DNA from: an uncultured Lachnospiraceae bacterium
GTDB lineage: Bacteria > Bacillota > Clostridia > Lachnospirales > Lachnospiraceae
Assembly (NCBI GenBank): GCA_947644545.1
Contig: CANRZW010000023.1
Location: 1-58,400 of the forward strand
Direction of reading: 5' to 3'
Length of the DNA: 58,400 nucleotides
Positions 18,052 through 26,596 of this stretch are shown here, piece after piece. Below the pieces are notes generated by a model. That model ran no database searches, was not told where the DNA came from, and saw only the letters and a program-made list of their open reading frames with translations. The position numbers and the translations under genes were made by a program. Every line of letters starts with the position of its first letter. Within the stretch, counting starts at the first letter, position 1.

Positions 18052-19377
18052 TTATTCCGACAGCCTGACGATCTCCCCATTCTCAACTGCTTTCGTAGAG
18101 GAAATAATGATCCGATCCTCCTGATCAAGCGGCGCATTGTCCAACGCTACAAAGTAATCGTTCTGATCTGCCACCCGTACACTGACCTGTTCGGCATAAT
18201 ATTCCATGCCCAGAATGCCTTCCCTCCCCCGCACCACATAGACATGACTGCGGCCCTCCACCGTCGTCACTGCAGCCGGCGTCACACAGCAAGGCTGTTT
18301 TTCTCCCGATTCAACATGGCTCATCGTGCCGGACATTCCGGGCACCCCTGTTCCTTCCGGCAGATTGATATAGACCTCGTAGCTGCCCGGAGCGGAAGCG
18401 CTCTCCGCCAGATAATCGATGGACGCCTCCTTTTCCCTGCTGCTGCCGTCCAGCTTCAGGGAAACCGTATCGTTCAAACTGACATACTTTTTCTGTTCCT
18501 GGGTGAGCGTCGTCTTGAACTGACATGGCACGGAATCATCAGCCAGCAGCAATGCCGCCGCATCCGATGTCCTGCCGCCCGTCGTCACAAAGATATCCGT
18601 GACCATCCCACCGCGACCTGCTCTCATCTCCCCATTCGCATTCTTGACTTCCTGATAAAGCGCCAGGTCAGCCCTCATCTGGGAAAGTTCCAGCTGGCTC
18701 ACCTGCAAAGAGGAATCTGCATCCTCCGGCGCCAGAATATCCTCCACCTTCCTGCCTGCATCTTTCATCGTATTTTCTCTTTGCCATTTGGCATCCGCCT
18801 CCGCATAGGCCGCCTGCTGCAGCGCATCCTTCAAGGCGTCATCCGTCTCTCCTCCCAGACCGTCGTGCTGCTCGCCCAGATCATCCTCGGCCTGACTGTA
18901 AGCCTCTGCCGCCCGTCCCACAAGCGTATCCTCATATCGCGCCAACGCATCGTAATCCTCTCTGGCCCGCTGTTCCTCCAGCGCTTTTCTCTGCCGCGCC
19001 AGTTCCTCATTGGCCAGAATCGTATCGACCTGAGTCTGGATCCTGGCAATGGCATTCTGCTTTTCTTCCATAATAGAAGCCAGATCCTCCATATCGATGG
19101 TAAAAAGCACATCTCCCTCTTCCACCTGGTCGCCCACCTGCACCATCAGCTTCTCCACCCGCAGGCCGCTTAGCGCCGTGACCGGATTCTTCTCTCCCGC
19201 CACCACGATGCCATCCACATTCACGACATGTTCCACATATTTACTCTCTATTGATTCCGTCGAAACAATCGGAAGCCTGGATACGTAAATGCTCTTCGAG
19301 ATCACGGTGCACAGCCACATGGCTGCCAGAAATACAATAAATCCCGTCACGATTTTTTTCTTCCTCTTATCCTCCAA
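18052..19377 (-). CDS. HlyD-like membrane fusion/adaptor protein
   Basis: A 441-residue protein with one N-terminal transmembrane segment (about residues 9-26), a lipoyl-like beta segment around VVAGEKNPVTALSGLRVEKLMVQVGDQVEEGDVL, a long charged coiled coil (about 110-245), and a second beta domain with the GVPGMSGTM pattern. This is the layout of RND/ABC adaptor subunits. The start is TTG 19377, eight bases after AGGAGG. It follows two carbohydrate-type permeases within 66 bases and in the same direction, an odd place for such an adaptor, so its partner is uncertain. Confidence 0.85.
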   Translation of the reverse strand: MEDKRKKKIVTGFIVFLAAMWLCTVISKSIYVSRLPIVSTESIESKYVEHVVNVDGIVVAGEKNPVTALSGLRVEKLMVQVGDQVEEGDVLFTIDMEDLASIMEEKQNAIARIQTQVDTILANEELARQRKALEEQRAREDYDALARYEDTLVGRAAEAYSQAEDDLGEQHDGLGGETDDALKDALQQAAYAEADAKWQRENTMKDAGRKVEDILAPEDADSSLQVSQLELSQMRADLALYQEVKNANGEMRAGRGGMVTDIFVTTGGRTSDAAALLLADDSVPCQFKTTLTQEQKKYVSLNDTVSLKLDGSSREKEASIDYLAESASAPGSYEVYINLPEGTGVPGMSGTMSHVESGEKQPCCVTPAAVTTVEGRSHVYVVRGREGILGMEYYAEQVSVRVADQNDYFVALDNAPLDQEDRIIISSTKAVENGEIVRLSE

Positions 19378-19442
19378 CGTTATCTCCTCCTTGTTCTGTC
19401 ATCGATCGCTATCGTTTGTCCGTCAGGACATCTCTTCTCTTT

Positions 19443-20318
19443 CTATTCTTTCAATCCGGAAAAAATAATCCCCTGCTCCAGATAATCCTGTCCCCAGACA
19501 AACACGAAAACCGCCGGAATCAGCGTAATGATGGATGCCGTAAAGGCATATCCCGCCTGCGCCCAGGTAATTTCCGGCAGATACAGGGACAGCGGCCACA
19601 ACGCCTTGTTTTCCAGAAATGCCATCGGCTGTTCCATCATGTTCCAGTACTCCAGAAAGCCCAGCACCATCGCCGACAGCAGGCCGCTTTTGCCAAGCGG
19701 CATCCCCAGCTTCCAGAAGATACGCCACTCGCCCGCACCGTCGATCCGCGCCGCCTCAAAAAGCTGCACGGGAATACAGCGAAATCCGCCATAGGTCAGA
19801 AATACCGGAAACGTGGAAAACACCGCCGGCAAAATCACCGCTGCCGGCGTGTCCAGCATTCCCAGCCGGTTTAAAACCAGATAACTGGACAGCATGGTCA
19901 CCTGAAAGGGCAGAAGCATCAACACCACATAAAGGACAAACAACGCCCTGCTCCCCCGCACTTCATAGACCGCAAACGCCCACGCCGCCGGCACCCCGAT
20001 CACCAGCTGCCCCAGCAGGATACAGCCCACCATTTTCATCGAATTCCAGAACAGCACAAAAAACTGCGGCGTCATAAAAAGCAGTTTCCCGTAGCTTTCA
20101 AAGGTAGGATAATCCGGCACCAGCTTCCAGCTGATATAGGTAAGCGCATCCGAGAACACCGGCGCCAGATACTGCCGCAGCTCTCCGTTTCCCATCACCG
20201 ATCCCGTCACCAGCAGTACGATCGGCAGACAGACAAGCAGCGTAGGCACGAATAACAGGCATACCGTAACGCCTCTCTTTAGATCTTTCCATCTTACCCT
20301 CCATTTCATGAGATCCAT
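19443..20318 (-). CDS. Carbohydrate ABC transporter permease (MalG family)
   Basis: A 291-residue membrane protein with six hydrophobic segments. The cytoplasmic EAA loop EAARIDGAGEWRIFWKLGMP is near residue 190, where the ATPase docks. It belongs to the MalG/UgpE-like half of sugar importers. It follows the MalF-type permease by about 100 bases and precedes the HlyD-like gene. No ATPase gene lies nearby, so a shared MsmK-type ATPase encoded elsewhere is likely. Confidence 0.92.
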   Translation of the reverse strand: MDLMKWRVRWKDLKRGVTVCLLFVPTLLVCLPIVLLVTGSVMGNGELRQYLAPVFSDALTYISWKLVPDYPTFESYGKLLFMTPQFFVLFWNSMKMVGCILLGQLVIGVPAAWAFAVYEVRGSRALFVLYVVLMLLPFQVTMLSSYLVLNRLGMLDTPAAVILPAVFSTFPVFLTYGGFRCIPVQLFEAARIDGAGEWRIFWKLGMPLGKSGLLSAMVLGFLEYWNMMEQPMAFLENKALWPLSLYLPEITWAQAGYAFTASIITLIPAVFVFVWGQDYLEQGIIFSGLKE

Positions 20319-20421
20319 ATCTTCCTATCACATCCTTTTCCTTTTTTCATTCTCGTCTATTCCCTATCTCTTATAAGGAATATATTGATTCCCTTATGTT
20401 CTGCCGTCTCTTATACTCTCT

Positions 20422-21324
20422 TTATGTTCTGCTGTCCCACATTCTCTGCAGCAGCATGATCACCACAAACAAGAATCCGCCCACACAGACCGCTGCCGCC
20501 GCCATCTTATCGAAATCCAGATTGACGAACCAGTTGTTAAAAAGATGCTGCAGCAGATACATATCCTGCTGTGGGTAAGCGCCCGCCACCAGATAAGCCT
20601 CCCGGTAGATCTTAAAAGAATTCAGGAAGGAGAGGATCACGATGGTGTAGAGACTCCCCTTCAGATTCGGCAGAATGATCCGATAGAAGCACTGCCGCTC
20701 CGTGGCCCCGTCCACTCTGGCGGCCTCCAGATATTCATTGGGAATCCCTAAAATCCCTGCCAGCCAGAGCACTACCGTGTAGCCTGTATTTTTCCAGATA
20801 TAGCTGAAAACCAGCACCCAGAAGGCCGCTCCCGTCCCCAGGTAATCCGTATGAAACTCACCCCACAGCCCTGTCCACTCTCCCAGCTTCGTCAGGAACA
20901 GGTTTAAGAATCCCTGTTTATAGAAAACCATTTTCCACACGATCACAATTGTGGCCGTAGGCATTGCCAGCGGGAACAGATACAGCGACTTGATCGTTCC
21001 CATACTCTTTAACTTACTGACGGGCATGGCAATCATCAGCCCGATCACCACCAGCAGCGGAATACAGACCAGTGTAAACCGGAATGTATTCTTCACCGCC
21101 AGCTGGAATGCCTGGTTCGCAAAGATAGTCTTATAATTCTCGAACCAGACAAACTGCCCCGTCACCACCGTCTTGAAAGACCGTCCGAACACATCCAGAA
21201 ACGGCATCAGTACAAACACCGCCACCCCCGCAAGACTCGGCGCCAAAAACACCAGAAATGCCCGCATATCCTTATGTGCCCGCAAGCCGCCCTTTCGTCT
21301 CTTCCTACGCTTTGTCACACTCAT
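20422..21324 (-). CDS. Carbohydrate ABC transporter permease (MalF/UgpA family)
   Basis: A 300-residue membrane protein with a basic N-terminus (KRRKRRKGG) and six transmembrane segments. The EAA loop EAARVDGATERQCFYRIILP is near residue 205. Together with the next gene it forms the heterodimeric channel of a CUT1-type importer. A GGAGGAG site lies about 11 bases before ATG 21324. It directly follows the solute-binding protein gene. Confidence 0.93.
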   Translation of the reverse strand: MSVTKRRKRRKGGLRAHKDMRAFLVFLAPSLAGVAVFVLMPFLDVFGRSFKTVVTGQFVWFENYKTIFANQAFQLAVKNTFRFTLVCIPLLVVIGLMIAMPVSKLKSMGTIKSLYLFPLAMPTATIVIVWKMVFYKQGFLNLFLTKLGEWTGLWGEFHTDYLGTGAAFWVLVFSYIWKNTGYTVVLWLAGILGIPNEYLEAARVDGATERQCFYRIILPNLKGSLYTIVILSFLNSFKIYREAYLVAGAYPQQDMYLLQHLFNNWFVNLDFDKMAAAAVCVGGFLFVVIMLLQRMWDSRT

Positions 21325-21408
21325 TGATCAAACATCTCCTCCATCCTGCACTGTCATCTGCACCGCATTTCGTTCCGGCCGTTTCCTTCTTCCGGCCCTC
21401 AGCCTGCT

Positions 21409-23892
21409 CTATTCCGCCATATAGATTGACATGCTCTTCTCCACGTCCGCAACCGCTTCTTCCACGCTCATCTCGCCGCGCATGTAGGCGGTCCCGGCCT
21501 GATAGACTGCCTCTTCCAGCGCCTTGTCCTCCACATAAGCCCTGTTCACCGATCCGATCCGGCTGCGAAGCGCATCCGCCGCGGCTTCGTCAAACCAGTA
21601 AATGGTCCATGTGTATGCTTTTCCGTCTTCCTCCACATAAGCCATATCCGAATAAGGCACATCAGGCGATTCATATTCATCCGGATAGAGCTCCTTCTCA
21701 AAAGCCGCCTGATTTACCGGAAAACCGTCCGCCGGACTTTCCGATCCCAGCAGCACCTTAAGCAGGCCTTCCGCATGTTCCTGATGCTCCGATACCGCGC
21801 TGATCCCGGCCAGTGTATGTACACAGAACACGCTTCCTTCTTTTCCGTCCATGGGAACGTTTATGCAGTCCGCAAACTGCTTCGTCCGCGGTACGCTTGT
21901 CAGCTCCGCATAGCCGTAAGGGCCGCCCAGTGTTCCGGCCAAAAACTGCCGGTATCCCATCGTATAGTTCATATCGTCCATGCCGTAGGCAAAATACGTA
22001 TCTTCCTCATAGCGCGTTCCGGTATATTCCATATACTCCTCATTCCGTCTCTCATAGTCCTCCACGATCTCCTGCGGCAGGCCGTCCATCTGCGCGTCAT
22101 AGATCCGCTTCGTCTGTGTCAGAAACTCCTCCACCGCCTGCAGATCGATCTCTCCCGCTTCCGTCTTCCAGAAAGGGGCATAGCCTACACTGAAAGTCTT
22201 CATAATGCCTTTTTCCGAGCAGACCCGCAGCAGATCCTTCTCCGGATTGTCGGCCCGCAGCTTTTCCATCGCATCCGCGATATCTTCCAGATCCTGAACG
22301 TCCGCTATATACTTCTCCCGGCACAGGATCGTCGGCAGGTTCACATCGCAGGGAACGGTATAGAGATTGCCGTCTTTCCTGAATGCATCCACAACGTTGT
22401 CAAACAGCTTTTCCTCCCCTTCCAGACCGTCGATCAAAGGGCCAAGATCTGCGAGAAGCCCTTTTTCTATATAAGAGTCTGCCGGCAGATCACTGAGGAT
22501 CAGAAAGTCCGGTCCCTGTCCCGCCATGATCTGGGTATTCAGCTTCTTCAACGCATCCTCCCTCGTGACGGCGCTTCCTTCCTCCATACCGATCTCATAT
22601 TCCACATACACCTCCGGATTCTGCGCCTGATACAGAGAAATTGCCTGCCGCAGTGAAGCATTATCCGTCAGGCTGTATGCCCGCACCGTCTCATTCGGCA
22701 CCGTGGGCACTGTCGTGTCGTAGACGTAACGAACCAGACGCGCATCTGTAAAAACTGTCATAAACTCGTTGTTTTCCAGTGTCACCATCCCCAGCAGATG
22801 TCTGGCCGGATTGCCGAAGGAAGAAAGGCTGGCATCAATGATCTGTTCCATGGCGCCGCCGCCGATCACATGACGGTGCACTCCCTTTTTCCCGGCCAGG
22901 TAGATCACATCCTCCCCGCCCGGAAAGCAATACAGATCGTACCAGCTGCCGCCGTTAAAAGTGCGGTCCCCGTAATTCTCTTTCACAAAAGTATCCAGCA
23001 CCTCATCGCTGATATATTCCTGCGCTTCCATGTCATAGATCAAAAGACCCTCAAACTCGTAACCGTCTATGATCATACGACTTCCTTGAAAAGCGATCAT
23101 CTGCGGGCTGTTTTCCAGTGTCAGGAAACTCTCACAGCTGCCGTCCTCCTTCACCTCATAGAGCACGTCGCCGTAAGTGCCAAGGAAGATGCGTCCGTTG
23201 TCCGCGATCCAGATATGCACCGGATACTCCTCCTCCGCTGCCGGAAATTCCACAGGAAGCTGCGTGCCGTCCGGTTTCACAACGAGCACCGAGGATTTCG
23301 GCGAAATCCACCATTCGTTGCCGTCTGATTCCTGAAAGCTGTCTTCCGGCTCATCCTCTGACCCGTCCTGTTCTTCGCTGCTTTCCGGCTCATCCTCGTC
23401 CTGTTCGTCACCTGCCATGCCCTCGGCCGCATCCATAAGCGTATAGACAACACCCTTCGTTCCGTCCGCCCCGATAGCGATGCTTTCTATATAATTGCCT
23501 TCCTCGATCAGTAGTGAAAGCCAGTCATTCTCTTCCCATGTCCAGGTTACACCGTTATCTTCCGACACCAGAAGCTGCTGCATCGGCTCGGCAATGACCA
23601 GCTTCCCGTCCTGCAGCCTGAAAAGATGATTCCGATACCCCTCAAGATACTCCGACAGGTCGCTCTCCTCTTCCAGATATCTGCCCATGGCCTCACCGTC
23701 TCCGCCGTACTTCTTCGACTGGCCGTCTTCGCCATTCACGGTGCCCTCTGATCCGTCTGCTTTACCGTCTTTGCTCCTCCCGGTTTCTCCACCGCCGCAG
23801 CCGCACACCACTGCCATCGTCATAAGCGCTGCCAAGCCCGCTGCCAGCCATCTGCTCTTTTGTTTCCTCTTTCCATAGCCCTTCCATCTCAT
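21409..23892 (-). CDS. Large lipoprotein solute-binding protein of a CUT1 ABC importer
   Basis: An 827-residue lipoprotein. The signal peptide ends in a lipobox with VCGC near residue 31. An acidic linker with repeated Glu/Asp/Ser stretches follows. Residues about 90-420 look like a beta-propeller-like sensor domain (repeated short strands, EDGSCESF- and PGGEDVIYL-type turns). From about 425 a family 1 extracellular solute-binding domain runs to the end. Normal binding proteins are 420-450 residues, so the N-terminal half is an addition. ATG 23892 has AGGGAGG upstream; the frame stays open to 23934. Confidence 0.88.
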   Translation of the reverse strand: MRWKGYGKRKQKSRWLAAGLAALMTMAVVCGCGGGETGRSKDGKADGSEGTVNGEDGQSKKYGGDGEAMGRYLEEESDLSEYLEGYRNHLFRLQDGKLVIAEPMQQLLVSEDNGVTWTWEENDWLSLLIEEGNYIESIAIGADGTKGVVYTLMDAAEGMAGDEQDEDEPESSEEQDGSEDEPEDSFQESDGNEWWISPKSSVLVVKPDGTQLPVEFPAAEEEYPVHIWIADNGRIFLGTYGDVLYEVKEDGSCESFLTLENSPQMIAFQGSRMIIDGYEFEGLLIYDMEAQEYISDEVLDTFVKENYGDRTFNGGSWYDLYCFPGGEDVIYLAGKKGVHRHVIGGGAMEQIIDASLSSFGNPARHLLGMVTLENNEFMTVFTDARLVRYVYDTTVPTVPNETVRAYSLTDNASLRQAISLYQAQNPEVYVEYEIGMEEGSAVTREDALKKLNTQIMAGQGPDFLILSDLPADSYIEKGLLADLGPLIDGLEGEEKLFDNVVDAFRKDGNLYTVPCDVNLPTILCREKYIADVQDLEDIADAMEKLRADNPEKDLLRVCSEKGIMKTFSVGYAPFWKTEAGEIDLQAVEEFLTQTKRIYDAQMDGLPQEIVEDYERRNEEYMEYTGTRYEEDTYFAYGMDDMNYTMGYRQFLAGTLGGPYGYAELTSVPRTKQFADCINVPMDGKEGSVFCVHTLAGISAVSEHQEHAEGLLKVLLGSESPADGFPVNQAAFEKELYPDEYESPDVPYSDMAYVEEDGKAYTWTIYWFDEAAADALRSRIGSVNRAYVEDKALEEAVYQAGTAYMRGEMSVEEAVADVEKSMSIYMAE

Positions 23893-24002
23893 GAAACCAT
23901 ATACCTCCCTACACGGTTTGATCATCTTCTTCACTATTTCATCCTAACAGCCTTTTCTCTATTTAATCTCTAAAAATCAAAAAATTTAAAGAGAGTCATA
24001 AA

Positions 24003-24014
24003 TTTGGCGCCAAA
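24003..24014. promoter_or_regulatory. 12-bp palindrome in the divergent SBP/AraC promoter region
   Basis: The perfect palindrome TTTGGCGCCAAA lies between the divergently transcribed solute-binding protein and AraC-type genes, about 110 bases upstream of the former and 70 upstream of the latter. It is a reasonable operator candidate, but no factor can be named. Confidence 0.35.
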
Positions 24015-24029
24015 ATAGCACTTTTTATT

Positions 24030-24058
24030 AAGACAGATACATCTAAACTTGCTATAAT
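24030..24058 (+). promoter_or_regulatory. Promoter of the AraC-type regulator gene
   Basis: A consensus -10 TATAAT at 24053-24058 is preceded, with a 17-base spacer, by AAGACA at 24030-24035, a four-of-six match to the -35 consensus. Transcription would begin around 24065, just ahead of the AGGGAGG ribosome site. Confidence 0.6.
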
Positions 24059-24083
24059 AGTTAAGCGTGCAGGGAGGTGTACC

Positions 24084-24503
24084 ATGAAAAGACCAAAAGA
24101 AGTTGTAGGGAAAGTCATAGACTATATTGAGAAAAATTTAGAGAAGGAAATTAACTTAGACCATATATCAAAAAATATTGGTTATTCCAAATTTTATCTT
24201 AATCGGGTTTTTACAGAGCAGACAGGCGTTACAATCTATAAATACTTACAAAACCGCAGACTTACAGTAGCTGCCGAAAAACTGGTTAAGACAAATAAAC
24301 CAATAACACAAATTGCTTATGAAGCCGGATATGGCACACAGCAATCATTTTCATTTGCCTTTAAACAAGTATATTTATATCCACCTAAAACTTATAGGGA
24401 TATTGGAATCTTTTTGCCAAAGCAGGACAGAATTTCTATGAGCTATTCTTATATGTTCAAATACTATAAATTTATTGCAGAAATTAAGGAGATTGCAGCA
24501 TGA
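24084..24503 (+). CDS. Single-domain AraC-family transcriptional regulator
   Basis: A 139-residue protein made almost entirely of the AraC DNA-binding domain: two helix-turn-helix units at about residues 24-45 (LDHISKNIGYSKFYLNRVF) and 74-95 (PITQIAYEAGYGTQQSFSFAFK). It lacks a sensor domain, like MarA/SoxS. The gene is clearly more AT-rich than its neighbours on both sides, which suggests transfer. GGGAGG precedes ATG 24084. The stop TGA overlaps an ATG that opens a seven-codon frame, perhaps the cut-off start of a lost partner gene. It may control the MFS gene that follows. Confidence 0.88.
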   Translation: MKRPKEVVGKVIDYIEKNLEKEINLDHISKNIGYSKFYLNRVFTEQTGVTIYKYLQNRRLTVAAEKLVKTNKPITQIAYEAGYGTQQSFSFAFKQVYLYPPKTYRDIGIFLPKQDRISMSYSYMFKYYKFIAEIKEIAA

Positions 24504-24547
24504 GTACGATTGCTTTGGAATGAAAGCAAAAATGGGAGAACAATATT

Positions 24548-25774
24548 ATGAAAAGCAAAAAACTCTGGACAAAGGATTTTTCCTGTATTACACTGGCCAC
24601 AGTACTTTCCGCTATCGGCGGAGAGGCTATGACCCTGCCGGTCAGCCTGCTTGTCTTTGACGAGACGCAGTCGGCTTTCTTATCCTCACTGGTCATGATC
24701 TGCGGCATACTTCCGGATGTCCTGCTGCCAATCTTCATCGCACCTTTTATCGACAAGGCAGGCAAGAAAAAGTGGATCCTGGGAATGGATCTTATGCTGG
24801 CGATTGTTTATGCGGGCATGGGGTTCTGGGTAGGACGGCACACCTTTCATTTTCTGCTCTACCTGCTGTTCACCTTGACGGTTGGCACCATCTCCGTCAT
24901 TTACCGTCTCGCCTACGCGTCCTGGTATCCCGACCTGATTCCCCGCGGCATGGAGCAGAAAGGTTATGCGGTCAGTTCCACGCTCTACCCAACGGTGATC
25001 ATCGTCATGTCGCCGATCGCTGCTTTTCTCTATGAAAATCTGACCATAGATCGAATCTTCTTTCTCGTGACAGGAATCACGCTCTGCTCCGTGATGACGG
25101 AAAGCCTGATCCGGGAAGCAAAGAAAGCTGCCGCCTCTTCCTATACAATGCGCCAGTACTGTACCGACATCCGGGAAGGTTTTTCCTTCCTGAAAAAAGA
25201 GAAAGGCATCCGCAACATCTACGCCAACATGAGCGTTATGCAGGGAACCTCCAACGGCCTGAGCATCATCACACAGGTTTATTTTCAGACTCAGCCTTAT
25301 CTTGGCGCAACGATGCTGGGATTTTTGATCAGTTCGGAAATGACCGGCAGACTGCTCGGCGGTCTGCTGCAATATAAAAAGGAAGTACCCGTAAATAAAA
25401 GATACCCTTTCACGAAAGCCGTCTATCTGATCTACAGCCTGGCAGATATGGCGCTCCTTTTTCTTCCCTATCCGGCCATGCTGGCCAACCGCTTCTTCTG
25501 CGGCAGTCTGGGGATCTGCAGCGCTACCATCCGGGAGAGCGCCGTGCAGTCCTATCTGCCGGAACAGATGCGGGCCAGGGTCAATGCCTTCTTCAATGTA
25601 CTGTTCGCCGTGGGCGGGGTAGCCTTCCAGTTTCTGGCCGGTGCACTTGGGCAGCTCATCCCTTATCGCGCTGTGGCGGTTCTGCTTGGCGGCATGGGTG
25701 TAGGAAGCGTCTTCCTGTTCATTGTTCTTCCTGCCGCAGACAACCGGCCGGTATATGAAGCAGAACGCAGCTGA
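24548..25774 (+). CDS. Major facilitator superfamily transporter
   Basis: A 408-residue protein with about twelve transmembrane segments and the MFS loop between helices 2 and 3 (APFIDKAGKKK-type, near residue 65). It resembles macrolide-type and multidrug efflux MFS proteins of Clostridia; the substrate is not evident. GGGAG lies ten bases before ATG 24548. It is 44 bases after the AraC-type gene, which may regulate it, and 68 bases before the response regulator gene. Confidence 0.87.
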   Translation: MKSKKLWTKDFSCITLATVLSAIGGEAMTLPVSLLVFDETQSAFLSSLVMICGILPDVLLPIFIAPFIDKAGKKKWILGMDLMLAIVYAGMGFWVGRHTFHFLLYLLFTLTVGTISVIYRLAYASWYPDLIPRGMEQKGYAVSSTLYPTVIIVMSPIAAFLYENLTIDRIFFLVTGITLCSVMTESLIREAKKAAASSYTMRQYCTDIREGFSFLKKEKGIRNIYANMSVMQGTSNGLSIITQVYFQTQPYLGATMLGFLISSEMTGRLLGGLLQYKKEVPVNKRYPFTKAVYLIYSLADMALLFLPYPAMLANRFFCGSLGICSATIRESAVQSYLPEQMRARVNAFFNVLFAVGGVAFQFLAGALGQLIPYRAVAVLLGGMGVGSVFLFIVLPAADNRPVYEAERS

Positions 25775-25842
25775 CCGCTGTTCGATGCAGACAGAACACA
25801 ACAGGCTGCCAGACAAACTTATCTATGGAACGGAGCTTAAGT

Positions 25843-26511
25843 ATGAGAATTTTACTCGCCGAAGACGACAGACATTTGAATGATACGCTGACTTACCAGT
25901 TAGAACAACAGCATTTCACCGTGGATTCCTGTTTGGACGGGGAAGAAGCGCTGTACCTTGGGGAGCAGAATATTTACGACGTGATCCTGCTTGACCGGAT
26001 GCTGCCCGGCATGGAAGGCACCGATATCCTGACTGCCCTCCGCCATAAGGGTATCAAGACCCCCGTTATCCTGATCACCGCGCTTGGCACGCTCACCGAC
26101 AAGGTGACCGGCCTTGATCTGGGTGCCGACGACTACCTGGTGAAGCCTTTTGCCTTCGAGGAACTGATGGCCCGGATCCGCTGCGTTTCCAGAAGGCCCC
26201 ACGCACTGGCGGTGGATGACTCCTTTACGGTGGGGGACATCACCTGGCAGGCCGCCGAGAGCATTCTCACCGGCCCCGCCGGACACTGTACCCTCTCTAA
26301 GAAAGAAGCCGCCCTGCTGGAAATTTTCCTCCACTCCAAAGGCCAGACCCTGCCCCGGAACATGATCCTCATGAAAGTCTGGGGACCGGACAGCAACGTG
26401 GAAGAAGGAAATCTCGACAACTACATCCATTTCCTGCGCCGACGCCTGCAAAATACCGGAAGCAGCCTGCAGATCAAGACCGTGCGGGGAATCGGCTATG
26501 CGCTGCAATAG
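25843..26511 (+). CDS. OmpR/PhoB-type response regulator
   Basis: A 222-residue regulator. The receiver domain has acidic residues ED at 7-8, phosphoacceptor D51 in ILLDRML, a threonine/alanine switch in LITALG and K102 in LVKPF. The winged-helix domain follows from about 130 with the LRRRLQN recognition part and a VRGIGYAL end. The start at 25843 has GGAG upstream and gives the canonical MRILLAEDD N-terminus; an in-frame ATG at 25825 is less likely. It pairs with the kinase gene 85 bases downstream. Confidence 0.93.
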   Translation: MRILLAEDDRHLNDTLTYQLEQQHFTVDSCLDGEEALYLGEQNIYDVILLDRMLPGMEGTDILTALRHKGIKTPVILITALGTLTDKVTGLDLGADDYLVKPFAFEELMARIRCVSRRPHALAVDDSFTVGDITWQAAESILTGPAGHCTLSKKEAALLEIFLHSKGQTLPRNMILMKVWGPDSNVEEGNLDNYIHFLRRRLQNTGSSLQIKTVRGIGYALQ

Positions 26512-26596
26512 CAGTTATCGCCTGTCAGGTAAATCCTTCTTTGATCCGACGCCTGCCGGAGGAAAGCAGACAGTGTAGAGAGGAACTCACCATACT

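Noticed and set aside
18017..18080. Terminator between helD and the HlyD-like gene
   Set aside because: A six-base stem GGCTGT/ACAGCC lies at the HlyD stop, but there is no T tract on either strand and the stem is short.
17917..19173. Plus-strand open frame of 418 codons after helD
   Set aside because: Opposite the HlyD-like gene, which has coherent domains and a good TTG start; the plus-strand product has no recognisable features.
24686..25816. Minus-strand open frame of 376 codons over the MFS gene
   Set aside because: Antisense to a clear twelve-helix transporter; composition is that of a shadow frame.
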